From Streptococcus equi subsp. equi (GTDB taxonomy: Bacteria; Bacillota; Bacilli; Lactobacillales; Streptococcaceae): DNA of 64,000 nucleotides. Of this stretch, positions 30,209 through 42,500 are shown piece by piece; the stretch's first letter is position 1; each line of letters begins with the position of its first letter. A program made the translations under genes and the position numbers. Below the pieces are notes generated by a model. It was not told the origin of the DNA and did no database searches. It saw only the letters and a list, made by a program, of their open reading frames with translations. The stretch spans positions 1,178,001-1,242,000 of the forward strand of contig LR134389.1 of the NCBI GenBank assembly GCA_900637675.1. Direction: 5' to 3'.

Positions 30209-30763
30209 GATCCTCTAAAATAAAAATGAAAATATAAAGTCTTATTTGTTCTATATTCTAATACTAGAAAAAGGAGAATAAATACCAGTATTATCTATTA
30301 TGTTGTTATATAAAAATTTTTGTAATATTTTTTCATTAATAATAGAATCATCTTTATATATTTCTCCCAAAAAACTATCTTTACGTATCTTTATCATAAA
30401 CCTTATTAAAAATGTTTAAAATTTTTACATTTACTATTTAATATCATTTTCAAGCTAAGAATTATAATTATTTTAACTATATACGTCTTCTACAATATAA
30501 TTGCAAGTTTTTCAAATAAAGTATGTATCTTAAAAAAATTTATACTAGTATAATCTATTACTTTATTTTTCACTCAAATTAATTGAATACATCTCTTTAT
30601 AATAAAAAAGAGATAACTTTCGCTATCTCTTAGAATAAACCGACTTTAACTAATTCAGATCTGTAGGTTTTTATAATCAATATTAATCCACAATCCATTT
30701 TCTCATAAATAATCATTGCATATTATGGTTTAATATACTTTTTCTAAAAGAATACCTAATAAT
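30209..30763. other. AT-rich noncoding stretch downstream of the siderophore operon
   Basis: Very AT-rich. A 48-codon minus-strand frame (30251-30397, MIKIRKDSF...) has no convincing ribosome site and is probably eroded sequence. The only clear element is the minus-strand terminator at 30604-30631. Confidence 0.5.
30604..30631 (-). terminator. Terminator at the end of the siderophore/ABC remnant region
   Basis: Eight-base stem AAGAGATA / TATCTCTT with loop ACTTTCGC. On the minus strand the stem is followed by T6 (complement of 30604-30609). It is the first strong terminator downstream of eqbN, so it may end the operon transcript. Confidence 0.75.
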
Positions 30764-31216
30764 TTATGTTAGATTATTATTTGTCGATATTTTATCAGCC
30801 AAATTTCTAGTTTGTTTTCTCAAATGATGTGTAATTACTATCACTGTTAGATTTGGATTCAAAAAAGATTAGACTCTATCCCATCAGAACAACACTTATC
30901 TAAATTTGATATCCCTTCATCTATCAAAAGTATTTTTATTATTGTAAAATGCCTTAATCAATGAAGTTCTCTATATCTGTCTCGATGCTAAACTTATGTT
31001 ATTATTGCTTAGCATTGTATCTTCTCTTTCTGCTAATTCGTTTATTAAAACATCAATTCCGCTTAAACTAATTGATGTTTTGATAAGTTCATCATCATAT
31101 TCTTTCCCTAAAATTATATTATTTTTCATACTATCATTGAAACTATAGCTTTTTTGATTAATATATATTATGCTGTTTTTATTTTTTTGACAATAATTCT
31201 CCATAGTTATTATCAT
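30764..31216 (-). pseudogene. Decayed ABC-transporter ATPase domain
   Basis: The open part (30971-31216) reads like the Q-loop to signature segment of an ABC exporter (IIYINQKSYSFNDSMKNNIILGKEY... through SLASRQI). Past the stop, other frames still encode ILLIDEGISNLD (Walker B) and VIVITHHL (switch His). At least two frame breaks are needed and no Walker A region is left. It is a remnant, not a gene, and lies just beyond eqbN. Confidence 0.7.
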
Positions 31217-31337
31217 ACCAATAAAATTCTCCTATCACATATAACGTAACCTTCCTAAAAATTAACTAAATGATAATATTCTCAGCCAATAAAACCCACT
31301 AATGTAATACACTAAAATTTCTTATGAATTTTTAACA

Positions 31338-32241
31338 TCAATTATTATCAATAAATTCATTAATTTGATTCATTAAATCCATATTTAATCCACCATATTC
31401 ATTTTTTGTTGGGTTATGGTCACTATTGTCTAATAAAATATATTCAACATTTTTATTTGTAATCATTTTTTTTTGTTATAAATAGAGTTGTTAATTTTTA
31501 CAATTTTATCATCACTAGATTGAATTATTAGTACAGGTTTATTAAATATATTAATGCTACTAACTGATCCCAAAAAAGACAGGTTCCCAAATTTCAAAAA
31601 TTCTATAAGTTTTATGGATATTTCTATTGGCCATGTAAAATAAACGAAATATTTGTTACACTTTTTCTTACAAATTCAGATGGATAATCAAATCCTGAAA
31701 TGATTACACTGTTATCTATTATATTGGTTTTGAATTGTAACGAAGTCGCTACTGCAAAACCTCCCATACTATGCCCCACTAAAGATACCTTTTTAAAAGT
31801 TTCATTTTTTTCAATGTATTCAATGGACAATAAGCAATCCTTCAAAAACTGAGTAAAACCTCCAACTTTTCTTCCCTGACTTCTTCCAGTTCCTCTAACA
31901 TCATAGCAAAACACAGTATATCCATTTTTCAGCCAAAAAAATATCTCGGATTTAAAGTCTAAATAGGATTCTTCATATCCACAAACTAGTAATATCAAAT
32001 GTTTCTTTTCTTCATTCTTGGGATAATAAAATGTCCCTACTCTCAAATCACGATCATTAATATCTTCAAATCCCTTAAATCTAACTATTTTTTGATCTAT
32101 TTCAGAAAATAATTCACCTGTATTTACATAGTCTATTCTTTTGTTAAATATCTTAAAATGTATAATAGTAATAAATATTAAAAATAAAATTACATACACA
32201 ATAAAAACAATGAAAATTAAATTCAAATAACTCATATCCAT
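31338..32241 (-). CDS. eqbN: Alpha/beta hydrolase at the end of the siderophore operon, frameshifted
   Basis: Membrane-anchored hydrolase: one N-terminal hydrophobic helix (about residues 5-30), then a serine-hydrolase fold with CYDVRGTGRSQG and the nucleophile motif VGHSMGGFA. The first frame stops at 31624. Later frames give PVLIIQSSDDKIV (acid region) and LDNSDHNP (catalytic His), ending at 31338, so two single-base shifts occur, one near 31647-31649 and one at nine T (31466-31474). The start may be the second ATG (32235), which is better spaced from GGAG. Its role is unknown: release of iron from the siderophore or its modification are guesses. Symbol by order in the equibactin locus. Confidence 0.7.
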
Positions 32242-32262
32242 TCTCCATGTATTTAATATATT

Positions 32263-33327
32263 TTATAGATTAAGTGGTGATGTGCTTTTCAATTCTATAC
32301 TACCTTCTCTTAAAAAATCCTCCATTATTTCACAACAATCAAACATTTCCCATATTTCACCAATTCCATATCTTGTATTTTTTTTATGTTTTAGTAAGTT
32401 TATAGTTTCAAGTAAAATAATTGCCGTCATATTATTCCAATCCATTCTTGATTCAAAAGTTACACTCTCTTCAGTAATTCTATTTTTCATATTTGACAGA
32501 TTACATTGAAATAAAGTAAACACAGAACTATAATATGTTTTTTCTTCTTCAAATAATTCTCCTAAATTAGCAACTACTGTTTCATAAGTTTTTACATCTT
32601 TCATAAGCATACATTTTGCTTCGATCAATTTAGATATAATTTTTTCACTTTTAAAAGTATTATAAAAATATGCCATATCTATACCCGTACTATTAATACA
32701 CCTCAAGAAACTTTTATTAATAACTGGCATACAAATAACGTCTCCATATGAATCATTTAATTTTCTTTTCAAATCCCAGTATTCCAATTTTTCTATACTC
32801 TTAAATTTGATAAAAGAACGAAAATTACTTCTGTATTCTCCAGATAAATCCAATAATTCGTTTATAGCAGATTTCGACATACTTCCATTTCCAGAAAATA
32901 TGATTTCACATATTTTAGGATTAAATTTGATGCTAATATATTTAGCTAAAACTTCTGTTAAGCCCGGATTGCAACCTGCCGAACAAATTATACAGTTATC
33001 ATTTGTTTCCATAAGTTTTTTAGACATAATATCTGTGTCAACAAAAGATGGATCTACGTAATTAACATCATTTTTTAAACATATATTCATAATATTAGTT
33101 TTATCTATTCCAGTACAATTTACAATCACATCGCATTTAGAACAGAATTTGTCTAATTTTTCTATGTTCTCTGCATCAAAAAATATGTATTCTATGTTAT
33201 CTTTCTTAATAAAATTCATATGACTTCTCGATACAGCATAAATATAATTATCTTCCCATTTAGACACTTTTTCCATAAAAAGCGAACCTATATTACCATT
33301 GCAACCTAAAACTCCTATATTATACAT
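32263..33327 (-). CDS. eqbM: Saccharopine dehydrogenase-like NAD(P)-binding protein
   Basis: 354 residues with an N-terminal Rossmann motif GVLGCNGNIGSLF and DVIVNCTG near residue 90, then SAGCNPGLTEVLAKY (about 143-157), the pattern of saccharopine dehydrogenase-type reductases. Such proteins occur in pyochelin/yersiniabactin-like clusters, where imine or thiazoline reduction is needed, but the operon also encodes a clear Irp3-like reductase (EqbF), so its substrate is open. Intact. Symbol by gene order. Confidence 0.7.
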   Translation of the reverse strand: MYNIGVLGCNGNIGSLFMEKVSKWEDNYIYAVSRSHMNFIKKDNIEYIFFDAENIEKLDKFCSKCDVIVNCTGIDKTNIMNICLKNDVNYVDPSFVDTDIMSKKLMETNDNCIICSAGCNPGLTEVLAKYISIKFNPKICEIIFSGNGSMSKSAINELLDLSGEYRSNFRSFIKFKSIEKLEYWDLKRKLNDSYGDVICMPVINKSFLRCINSTGIDMAYFYNTFKSEKIISKLIEAKCMLMKDVKTYETVVANLGELFEEEKTYYSSVFTLFQCNLSNMKNRITEESVTFESRMDWNNMTAIILLETINLLKHKKNTRYGIGEIWEMFDCCEIMEDFLREGSIELKSTSPLNL

Positions 33328-33346
33328 AAACCTCCTCCTATCTATA

Positions 33347-35091
33347 TTATATTTTCCAGTCCTCTGTTTTACCCCTGATTCTCATATAATCTCTATACAG
33401 ACCATCTTGGCTCATCAGTTCTGTATGCTTTCCTATTTGAGCAATCTCTCCTTCTTTCAAAACAATTATCTGATCTGCTTCTTCAATTGTTACAATTCTA
33501 TGAGCAATAATAATTACAGTCTTACCTTTACTCAAATTCGATATTGCTCTTTGAATTAAATATTCGTTTTCAGGATCTATGCTTGATGTTGCTTCATCCA
33601 AAATAATAATTGGAGCATCTTTTAGCATTGCCCTTGCTATAGATATTCTTTGTTTTTCTCCACCAGATAAAAAATCACCACCTTCACCAACAATAGTTTC
33701 ATATCCATTTGGCAAATTCATTATAAATTCATGACAATGTGACTTCTTCGCTGCATTTATTATTTCTTCCTTACTTACATTCGGATTACCAAATTTTATA
33801 TTGTTTTCGATTGTATCATTAAACAAATACACCTTTTGAAATACTGTACTTATATTTGAAAGTAAACTTGATAAAGTCAAATTTTTTATATTTACATTTC
33901 CAATTTTTATACTCCCACCACTTACATCATAAAAACGAGAAATGAGATTACAAATTGTTGTTTTACCTGACCCTGATGGTCCTATAATAGCTGTTACCGT
34001 ATTTTCCTTTATCTCAAATGAAACATCCTTTATAATTGGGATTTTATCATATGCAAATCTTACTTTGTCAAAAACAATATTATGACTACTCAATTCCATG
34101 TCTTTTCCATTGTCATCCAAAAAATCAGCATTTTTTATCTTATCTAAATTATCTAATGTTTTATCTAAAATTTCCAAAACATGAGTTGCAGAATTTATAT
34201 TTTCCACTGATGAAAACATAATGAAAGAAAATATAAATATTGCAATCATAATAGAGATATCTATTTTATTATTTATAGCCATCATTCCAGCTATTATTAC
34301 AATACACATTGATGCTAATTTTAATGAAAATAAATGTAAGCAATTAAAAGGTGTATACTCTTTTTCTATTCTCAAATTCACTTTTTTACTACTTAAAATA
34401 GCAGCATTAAAATTTTTAAGACTTATATCACCCTTGTTAAAAGCTTTAACAATAGGAAGTCCTATTATAAGTTCCATTGTAGATTCAACTAATTTACTTT
34501 GTGCATTAAGATAAAAAACAGAATTTTTCTCAGAATGTTTACGAAGTAACAATAAACAAAAATACGAAAGTACTACTCCAGAAACTGCTACAACACCCAA
34601 TTCCCAAGATAAAAAAGAAATACTGATTATCATAACAAGTGCCATTATATAACCGTTAATAACTATGTCTATCATTTTCATCGAATAATTTTCAAAAAAG
34701 ACAAATCTGTGGTTACGGCAGTAGTCAATTCTCCCGGATTATTTTCTTGAAAAAATCCCAATGGTACTCTTTTTAATATATCACCAATTTGTACTCGTTC
34801 ATCAGCTGACATCTCATAACCAATACTATCCTGATTTACAGACTTAAAATAAGCAGTTATATATCTCCCTAAAACCAATCCAATCATTATAGTAGTCACT
34901 ATGGCTATTTCTTTATTTCCATATGTTGTACTCCCATAATAGTTTCCAAGAACGAGATTAAAAACATATATTGATAGCATTATTGGCATTGCAATAAAAA
35001 CAGAATTTAAGAAAGATAATATAAACCCTTTTTTTATTCTCGTACTATATTTTCTAGACCAATTTAATATTCTGACAGTCGTTTTAAACAT
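33347..35091 (-). CDS. eqbL: ABC transporter, fused membrane and ATPase domains (YbtQ-like), frameshifted
   Basis: Half-transporter of the exporter fold: about six membrane helices in the first 330 residues, then an ATPase with Walker A GPSGSGKTTICN, signature LSGGEKQRISIARAML, Walker B IIILDEATSSID and switch histidine AHR. The frame is interrupted at six A (34694-34699); one extra base joins DLSF to FENYSMKMIDIV. It starts 4 bases past eqbK. The pair resembles YbtP/YbtQ, which import iron-yersiniabactin despite their exporter fold; direction here is inferred. Confidence 0.85.
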
Positions 35092-35095
35092 TGCA

Positions 35096-36852
35096 CTAAC
35101 CTCCTATATTAGATACGATTGATTTCGATTTGGCTCCTATATGCGATAACCACATATTTTTATATAAATCACATTTTTCAAGAAGTTCATCGTGTGTACC
35201 TGTATCAAATATAGTTTTATTTTTTAAAACCACAATTTTATCTGCGTTTTTTATAGTTGATAATCTATGTGCTACAACTATTAAAGTCTTATTTTTGTCA
35301 AAACATTAATAGCACCTTGTATTTTTTCTTCATTATCTGGATCTATAAATGCTGTAGCTTCATCAAGCAATATAATAGGAGCATTTTTCAACATCATTCT
35401 CGCTATAGAAATCCTTTGCCTTTGTCCACCTGAAAGCTTACTTCCAAGACTTCCCACATTGGAATTATATCCTTCTTCAAGTTCCATAATAAAATCATGG
35501 CAAGCGCAAATCTTTGATACCTCTATAACTTCTTCGTCACTTGCATCAGGATTTCCCATCCGTATATTTTCCATAATACTTTCATTAAATAGAAAGTTAT
35601 TCTGCGATACATAACCAATTAAATCATTAAGTTGATTTAATGATATATCTTTAACATTTTTTCCACCTATTGTAATTTCCCCACCACAAACATCCCAATA
35701 TCTTGAAATAAGTTTTATTATTGTGGATTTTCCTGAACCTGATGGTCCAACTATTGCAGTAAAAGAATTTTGAGGTATTTCTATATTTATATTCTCTAGG
35801 ACACTATTTTCATTATCATAAGAGAAAAAAACATTATTAAACTTTATATTTGTTGTACAAATATGTTCATTATTATCGATAGAAATAAGATTAGGAATAC
35901 ATAGAATCTCATTTATATCTTTTACAGCGTACTCTATACTTTTTAACAGATTGACATAATTTGTAAATTGAGTGAGAGGAATTACTATTCCAAGAGAAAG
36001 CATTAGACATATGCAAAATTCAGCAGGTGTCAGTGTTCCGTTTAAATATAGAATCATACCCACAGGTAATGTTCCCAAAAATGTTGATGGCAAAATAGAA
36101 CTTGCAAAATTCATAATACTCCAAGTTGATTTAAACCAATTCAATGTATGATCTTTGTATAAATTTACTGCATCTTTATATTTTTTATATGAATTACTAT
36201 CCTGATTAAAAGTTTTTATAACTTCTATACCACTAATATATTCTACTATTGTAGAATTCATATACTTGTTAGATTTCATTTGAGCTTCATAAAGCTGATT
36301 AAAATTACCCATTAGTTTTTTATATGCCATCAAAGCAAAAGGCACTGTAATAAACATCGCAAGAGCCATCTCCCAACTTATGAAGACCATAAATATTGCA
36401 ATACCTAGTGATAAAAGCAATGCAGCAACACACTCTGGTATGATATGTGCTAGAGGCATCTCAATTGTTTCAACTTTGTCTACAATAATTGACTTATATT
36501 CTCCTATTGTCTTTTTTGACGCATTTCCCATAGAAATACTGAGCAATTTTTCACCTAAATTTTCTCTTATATTTCTTAAGATTGTGTAAGCGGATATATG
36601 AGATAATATTGTTGATACTCCATGGCAAATATATCTGATAAAATATGCAATAATACCAATCGCTCCATAATACAATACATCTTCTCCAGTTGCTTTTTGT
36701 TCTATAAAGACTGCCATAAGTTTATATACTGACCAATAAGGTATAATGCTAAAGAACACTCCTATACTAGCCATAACTACTGATAAAATCAACTTTCCTT
36801 TACAATCTGAAGCAAAATCTAATATAGTATTTATCCAGTTTTTGTTGCTCAT
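35096..36852 (-). CDS. eqbK: ABC transporter, fused membrane and ATPase domains (YbtP-like), frameshifted
   Basis: Partner of EqbL. About six membrane helices, then Walker [13 protein letters not shown], signature [16 protein letters not shown] and Walker [13 protein letters not shown]. The long frame stops at 35281. One extra base in the T5 run 35292-35296 restores [17 protein letters not shown] with the switch histidine and runs to 35096. Ribosome site GGAGG (complement of cctcc) lies before the ATG. Probably forms a heterodimer with EqbL in the membrane. Confidence 0.85.
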
Positions 36853-36874
36853 GTAACTTCTCCACCTCCTTTAT

Positions 36875-38249
36875 CTAAAATTCATAAACTCTATCACATA
36901 TTTCATTTATAAATTCTATATCGTGTGAAACCACAAAAATATAGTAATTTTTTTCACTCAACTTCTTTAGTTCATTAGACACTGCAAGCATACCTTCATA
37001 ATCCAATCCTGATGTCGGTTCATCAAAAATTAATATTTTCTTATCAGATAAAATCGCATTTGCAACTACTAACCTTTGTTTTTGTCCACCGGAAAGTATC
37101 ATAGGATGTGATTTTTTTGACTCAATTAATTTTAGTTCACCCAAAACCTTATCAATTTGTATATTATCACAGTTATTTCCTAAGCAACATTCTTCTACTA
37201 AGCTATCTGCAAATAACTGATAATTCACATCTTGCATAACCATTGCAGATAGCCTTTGTCTTTTTTGCCACTTATAACATCACCATTTAATGTAATTTCT
37301 CCTTTTGTTTCTTTATGTAATCCTGCAATACATCGAAGAAGTGTAGTCTTTCCAACACCGTTATTTCCTATAATTCCTAATATTTCTCCAGATCTTATGC
37401 TTAGATTTAAATTTTTAAAAACTATTTTTTCTCCATAACAACAAGACAAATTCTTAATTTTTAACGTATTATCACATATTTCATCATAAGTAAGCATATT
37501 TTTTAACTTCGGTACCTCTAAAGTTCTAAGACCCATAGATATTCTTTCTTTATTTTCTAATCTAAAAAACTCATCCCCTGAAAAAGTTCTTTTAATTTCT
37601 CCTTGATCAACATAAAATACTCTATCAACCAAATCCTTTAAAAAATAAAGTCTATGTTCACATATAATTACTGTATGTCCTCTTTTCTTTAGCTTTTCTA
37701 TGATTTTTCCTATTTTTATAATTGTTTTTTATCAATATTTGCTGTTGGTTCATCTAAAACATACACCTTAGGATTCATTGCATAAATAGAAGCAAATGCA
37801 ATTATTTGTTTTTGTCCACCCGAAATCGAAAACATATCCCTATTTGTCAAGTCATGGATATTTAATTCATCTACAACTTCCTTATATCTTCTTCTTATTT
37901 TTTCCGGTTTCATCCCGTTATTTTCTAAACCAAATACAATTTCTGCATCCGAATTTGTATGAAAAAACTGTGCCTTAGGATTTTGAAAAACGGTTCCAAT
38001 TAAATTAGCTAGCTCGTGCATTTCAAAATCTTTAGTATTTTCATTATTTATATAAACATCACCTGACATAACTCCTCTTTCAAAAAAACGAGGAATTAAA
38101 TTATTTATAATCCTACCTATTGTTGTCTTTCCACACCCACTTCTTCCACATAACAAAATACATTCTCCATCCTGTATTTTGATATTTATATCTTGTAATA
38201 TTTGATTTTCTTTTGAATATGAATATGAAATATTTTTTAATTCAACCAT
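36875..38249 (-). CDS. eqbJ: ECF-type transporter ATPase with two ATP-binding domains, frameshifted
   Basis: Tandem nucleotide-binding protein of the energy-coupling-factor type. NBD1 has GRSGCGKTTIGR, SGGQKQIIAFASIYAMNP and VLDEPTANID; NBD2 has GNNGVGKTTLLR, LSGGQKQRLVVANAIL and IFDEPTSGLD with a switch histidine (SHD). Three open pieces are joined by adding one base at T6 37725-37730 and at T6 37261-37266. The start at 38249 (MVELKN) follows GGAGGATAGAT. With EqbI and EqbH it makes a complete ECF transporter. Confidence 0.85.
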
Positions 38250-38262
38250 ATCTATCCTCCAG

Positions 38263-38934
38263 TCAATACCTAACACATATAAAAATATAGACAACAGAAG
38301 ACACTATAAACACTACCGCATCACTTGTCTTAAAATTTATTTCAGCCGCAGAAAATTTTTTTACAGGATTATCTATGCCTCTTACACTTGCTGCCTGAGA
38401 TAATTCTTCTATATTTAATGTGGCTCTTGTCATTGTAGTAATTATCAGTCCACTTATTTTTTCTAAAACAGACATATTTTTTAGTTTCATAGCATCATAT
38501 GTTTTATGAAAATCTTCTCTTAATGCCGGAAAATATCTAAGAGTTATTGATAATCCCGTTATTATACTTTCTGGAAAATGAATTTTTCTAAGTGCCGTAA
38601 TTAACTCATACAAACTTGTAGTTTTAACAAAAACATATCCAAACAATGCTACTGGTAACATCTTTAAAATATAAGTTAATAGAATAGCAAAGGAAATAGC
38701 AATTAAACTTGGTAGTTTCGGTAAAACCAAAAATTCTATCAAATAAAGCAACCAATAAGTAAAAATGAATTTGATTGCTATCCTACAATATCCATTACAC
38801 ATTGCATAAACACAGTTCCAAATTAATAGCACAAATAATGCATAAACTGTGGATACATTAAATATCGTAAAGTTTAAGATAAAAAGCAGGGAAATCCCTG
38901 CTCTCGGATCTATTTTTAATCTATATTCACGCAT
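38263..38934 (-). CDS. eqbI: ECF transporter transmembrane (T) component
   Basis: 223 residues, five or six membrane helices, with the CbiQ/EcfT-type cytoplasmic coupling segment near AMKLKNMSVLEK and ELSQAASVRGID (about residues 140-190), where Ala-Arg-Gly motifs contact the ATPases. One base separates it from eqbH. Couples EqbJ to the substrate-binding component. Confidence 0.8.
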   Translation of the reverse strand: MREYRLKIDPRAGISLLFILNFTIFNVSTVYALFVLLIWNCVYAMCNGYCRIAIKFIFTYWLLYLIEFLVLPKLPSLIAISFAILLTYILKMLPVALFGYVFVKTTSLYELITALRKIHFPESIITGLSITLRYFPALREDFHKTYDAMKLKNMSVLEKISGLIITTMTRATLNIEELSQAASVRGIDNPVKKFSAAEINFKTSDAVVFIVSSVVYIFICVRY

Positions 38935-38935
38935 T

Positions 38936-39523
38936 TTATATAATTCCCGCTTTTTTAAAATGTTTATTCATCATTCTTTTCGCAATCAAAGCCCCAACTA
39001 ACGAACAAATAAAAGTCAAAATAATAACTCCTATCAAAATCGCTGGCGAAGTAAACTTTTCCAAGGCATTTATGTAATCCTGCGACATACCAACCTCTGA
39101 TATATGAGCAAAAAATGATTCTTTAAACAACCAAATAGGAAGAGGCGATCCTATCATTCCAATTGAAAATAGTGCAAATGATAAAGTATTCCCTATAAAA
39201 CTTGTATATCTAGTAATTGCTCTAATAATTTCAGCTAATATACAACCTACTGCAAAAGTTGCAAGAATAACTGTTGTAAATTGTCCTGTTGCATAATATA
39301 TCAAAACTGTAACTGTTCCCATGATTAAAATAGCACCAGCTTTTTGAACTTTGTTGCAAATCATCATGTATGGCACCCCTGTAAATAAAGCTATCAGTGA
39401 AGGCATCATAATCCACATAACTGGTATCATTCCAGCTAGCATAAATGCAAAATTTATTACAAAATAAATTGCTGTATAAATGCCTATTGTTATTAAATCT
39501 TTTCCTTTTAACTTATTGCTCAT
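38936..39523 (-). CDS. eqbH: ECF transporter substrate-binding (S) component, MptD/Trep_Strep type
   Basis: 195-residue membrane protein with about six helices, beginning MSNKLKGKDLITIGIYTAIYFVINF. This resembles the S components of the MptD (Trep_Strep) family, whose substrates are mostly unknown. Its start overlaps the end of eqbG by 11 bases. Location inside a siderophore operon suggests uptake of the ferric siderophore or a precursor; neither is shown. Confidence 0.75.
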   Translation of the reverse strand: MSNKLKGKDLITIGIYTAIYFVINFAFMLAGMIPVMWIMMPSLIALFTGVPYMMICNKVQKAGAILIMGTVTVLIYYATGQFTTVILATFAVGCILAEIIRAITRYTSFIGNTLSFALFSIGMIGSPLPIWLFKESFFAHISEVGMSQDYINALEKFTSPAILIGVIILTFICSLVGALIAKRMMNKHFKKAGII

Positions 39524-42500
39524 TATTATTCTCCTCTGTCATCGTAGTTTTTAATAAAAATTCTTTAATTAATTCTTTTTTTACTTTATGACTTGTAAAA
39601 ATGCCAAAGCATATATCTTTCCATTGTTTTAATACATTTTCATCAGAAATTCCGTAATCACACATATATTTATCATTTAAAATAACCTCTACATTTCCAA
39701 TATATGGAGATATACTGGTTTTAAATCCATTTAATGTTTTATTGTGGATATTAAATAATTTTAAAATATCTTCATAACTTATTTCTTTGCTTATTTCTTT
39801 TTGCACAATTTCAGAGTATAATTTTAATCTTTCATCTCTGTTTTTTTGCAAACTTATATAAGCGGTTATACTATTGTCTAAATATTCTAATAAAATCTTT
39901 TCTTCTATTCCTAATAACTTCAGAAATTCTTCTTCTATTATCTCATCTTTCAAATATCCAGCTTCTATAGGACAGCTATCAATTAAAATTGCCTTATCAA
40001 TATTTTTTCCTTTCTTTAATAATTTAGTTGCTATTTCTACAGCAAGAATTCCTCCGGCTTGAAATCCTATTAGTTGTATTTTGCTGTAATTAGATTTTTC
40101 TATAAATCCAGCATATAAAGCGGAAATATAAGCTAATAAATTTTCATCTTCTATACCGCAATATGAGGCTTCATTAATTATGGAAAAAGTAGCGATGGTG
40201 GAATCATTTTTTTCTACTAACCCATCAAGTATATTTTTTATATTATTAGATGTTCCAAAACTGTCAAATAATACTACTTTTAGTAAATCATGACCTTCAT
40301 TAAATAGATTTATTTTATAATCATTATTAATATTTTCTGATTTGCTTTCATCATTTTTATTGTATACATCTTCATATTCTACAATACTAACTATAGATTC
40401 TATGGTAGGGTTTTTTAACATTTCTCTGTATACTTCATCAAATTTCAATTCTTTAACTGTCTCACTTTTATTAAGTATATCAACAATTTCTCTAGATAAT
40501 TGTGCTAAAAGCAGGGAATCTGCACCACAATTATATAAATCCGTATCAGGAGATATAGCATTTTTACCAAGTATTTTTCCTGCTACATCACATATTTTTT
40601 CAATATTTTTATTATGTATATTTTTATCATTAGATTTATAAATATTATCTTTTATATCTAAATCCTCTTCATTGACATTTTCTTTGTTAACTAGTTTATC
40701 CTTATCTTCATCATCCCTTATTTCTTTTTACATATAAATATTTTTATATTGTTAATGTTGTAAGGGTCATCTTCACTTACTAGACTAAATATTCTAGTTA
40801 ATATATTTTCATTTTCTCCGATTAAAAGCTTTTTCCATTTATATGAATCATAATATATTTCATTCCTATACACTTCTGGCATGAAAAATAGTTGTGTCAT
40901 CAATATCCATGGCTCATCCACAACTGGCTCTAATATGATTACCCATGAATCCTTCTTCAATACTTCCTCTATACTAGAAATCGTATATTTTATTTTTTTT
41001 GCATTCTCTAATACTCCAACTGCTAAAACAATATTTATTTCATCATTAAAAAAACTTTGTTCCATCAAGTTATTATCAATATCAACTTGTTTATACTCAA
41101 CGTTTTTATAGTTACCAAACTTATTTCGAGCATTTGCTAAAAATGATTTTGCTCTATCTGTGAAAATATATCTATAATCTAAATTTTTCATTTCAAGCAT
41201 TTTTAAAATCTCTTTTGTTGTGTTTCCTGTACCCGCTCCTAGCTCAAGAATATTTATATTTTTATGAGAATCTAAATCTATTATTTCTTCAATAGCTTTT
41301 CTTATGATATTATTGTAATAGTTGCAAAAAATATTATTACCATATATTGATTCTACTATCTTAGAACTCCCTTCAGGAAAAAGTATTGATATTGGTTTGA
41401 TCTTTCCACTGAAAATATTTATAACATTTTCAGATGTTTTTATTATATAGTCTATAACCTCTGAATTACCTATACTATAATCCCAACTATTTTTTAGTAA
41501 TTCTATATCAAAGTTAAGCTTAAGTAACTCGTCCCCTTTTCAGAAACTACATAAAAATCCCCATTATCTTTAATAAATCCAGCTTTGTCTAAATGTTTTT
41601 CCCATTTATTTAATATCCAATGATACTCACCAAGTACTACATTTCCTGGAATATTATTAAAATCTTTATAAATTATATCACCTTTAATTTCAATCAAGGT
41701 TTTTAACATTGTCTGATTTGAAAATAAATTTCTTTCTTCTAAAATTTTTCTCACTTCTCCAGCATCAAATACATTTTTATTATAGAATTTTTTCGAGTGT
41801 TCTATAACTCTGTATTTCACTCTATCAAAATCACTCTTATCAGCTAAAACGTCATTCATCTCATTTTCATCGTACATTTCTGTCAGTGTTTTTTTGAAAT
41901 ATTCTAAATCAAAAAAGCAATTTAATAGATTAGAATAGTCTTCTGCAATTGAATTTGATAATTCTTTTGAAAAAGCATCTGCTCTTAAGTCAAAATTAAT
42001 TATTAGTTCATGATTTACCTCCATTACTTGACAATCCATTAATACTTGAGGAGTTTCACTCAAACCTTCTTTTTGTAAACTAATATATTTATATTCTGAA
42101 GCTTTTATTCCTAATGCACTTGTGAAAACAAATGGAAATATAGCATCTCTCCTTTCTACATTTTTCCTAACTTCACGAGTAACTTCCACTCCTGTAAATG
42201 TTTCATGTTGCAAATCTTCAATCATTTGCTGTTGTATGTGTTTTAATAAAACATAGAATGGTTGCAGAGATTCCATTCTAAACTCTAAAAGTTCTGTAGA
42301 TGTAAAATCATTAACAACATCGCTCTTTATATACTCCTTTGGTCTATTCATAGTTGTTAAATTAATGGTAAATTCAGAATTAGAACTCCATCTATTAAGA
42401 ACAAGAGCTAATATTGTCACCAAGAAAGATGTTTGCGTGACACCAATCTCACTTATATTAGATTTTATCTTCGACCAAGTATTTTCATCTATTCTAAGTT

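Noticed and set aside
30251..30397. 48-codon frame MIKIRKDSF... as a gene
   Set aside because: No usable ribosome site, very AT-rich, and it lies in eroded sequence past the operon end.
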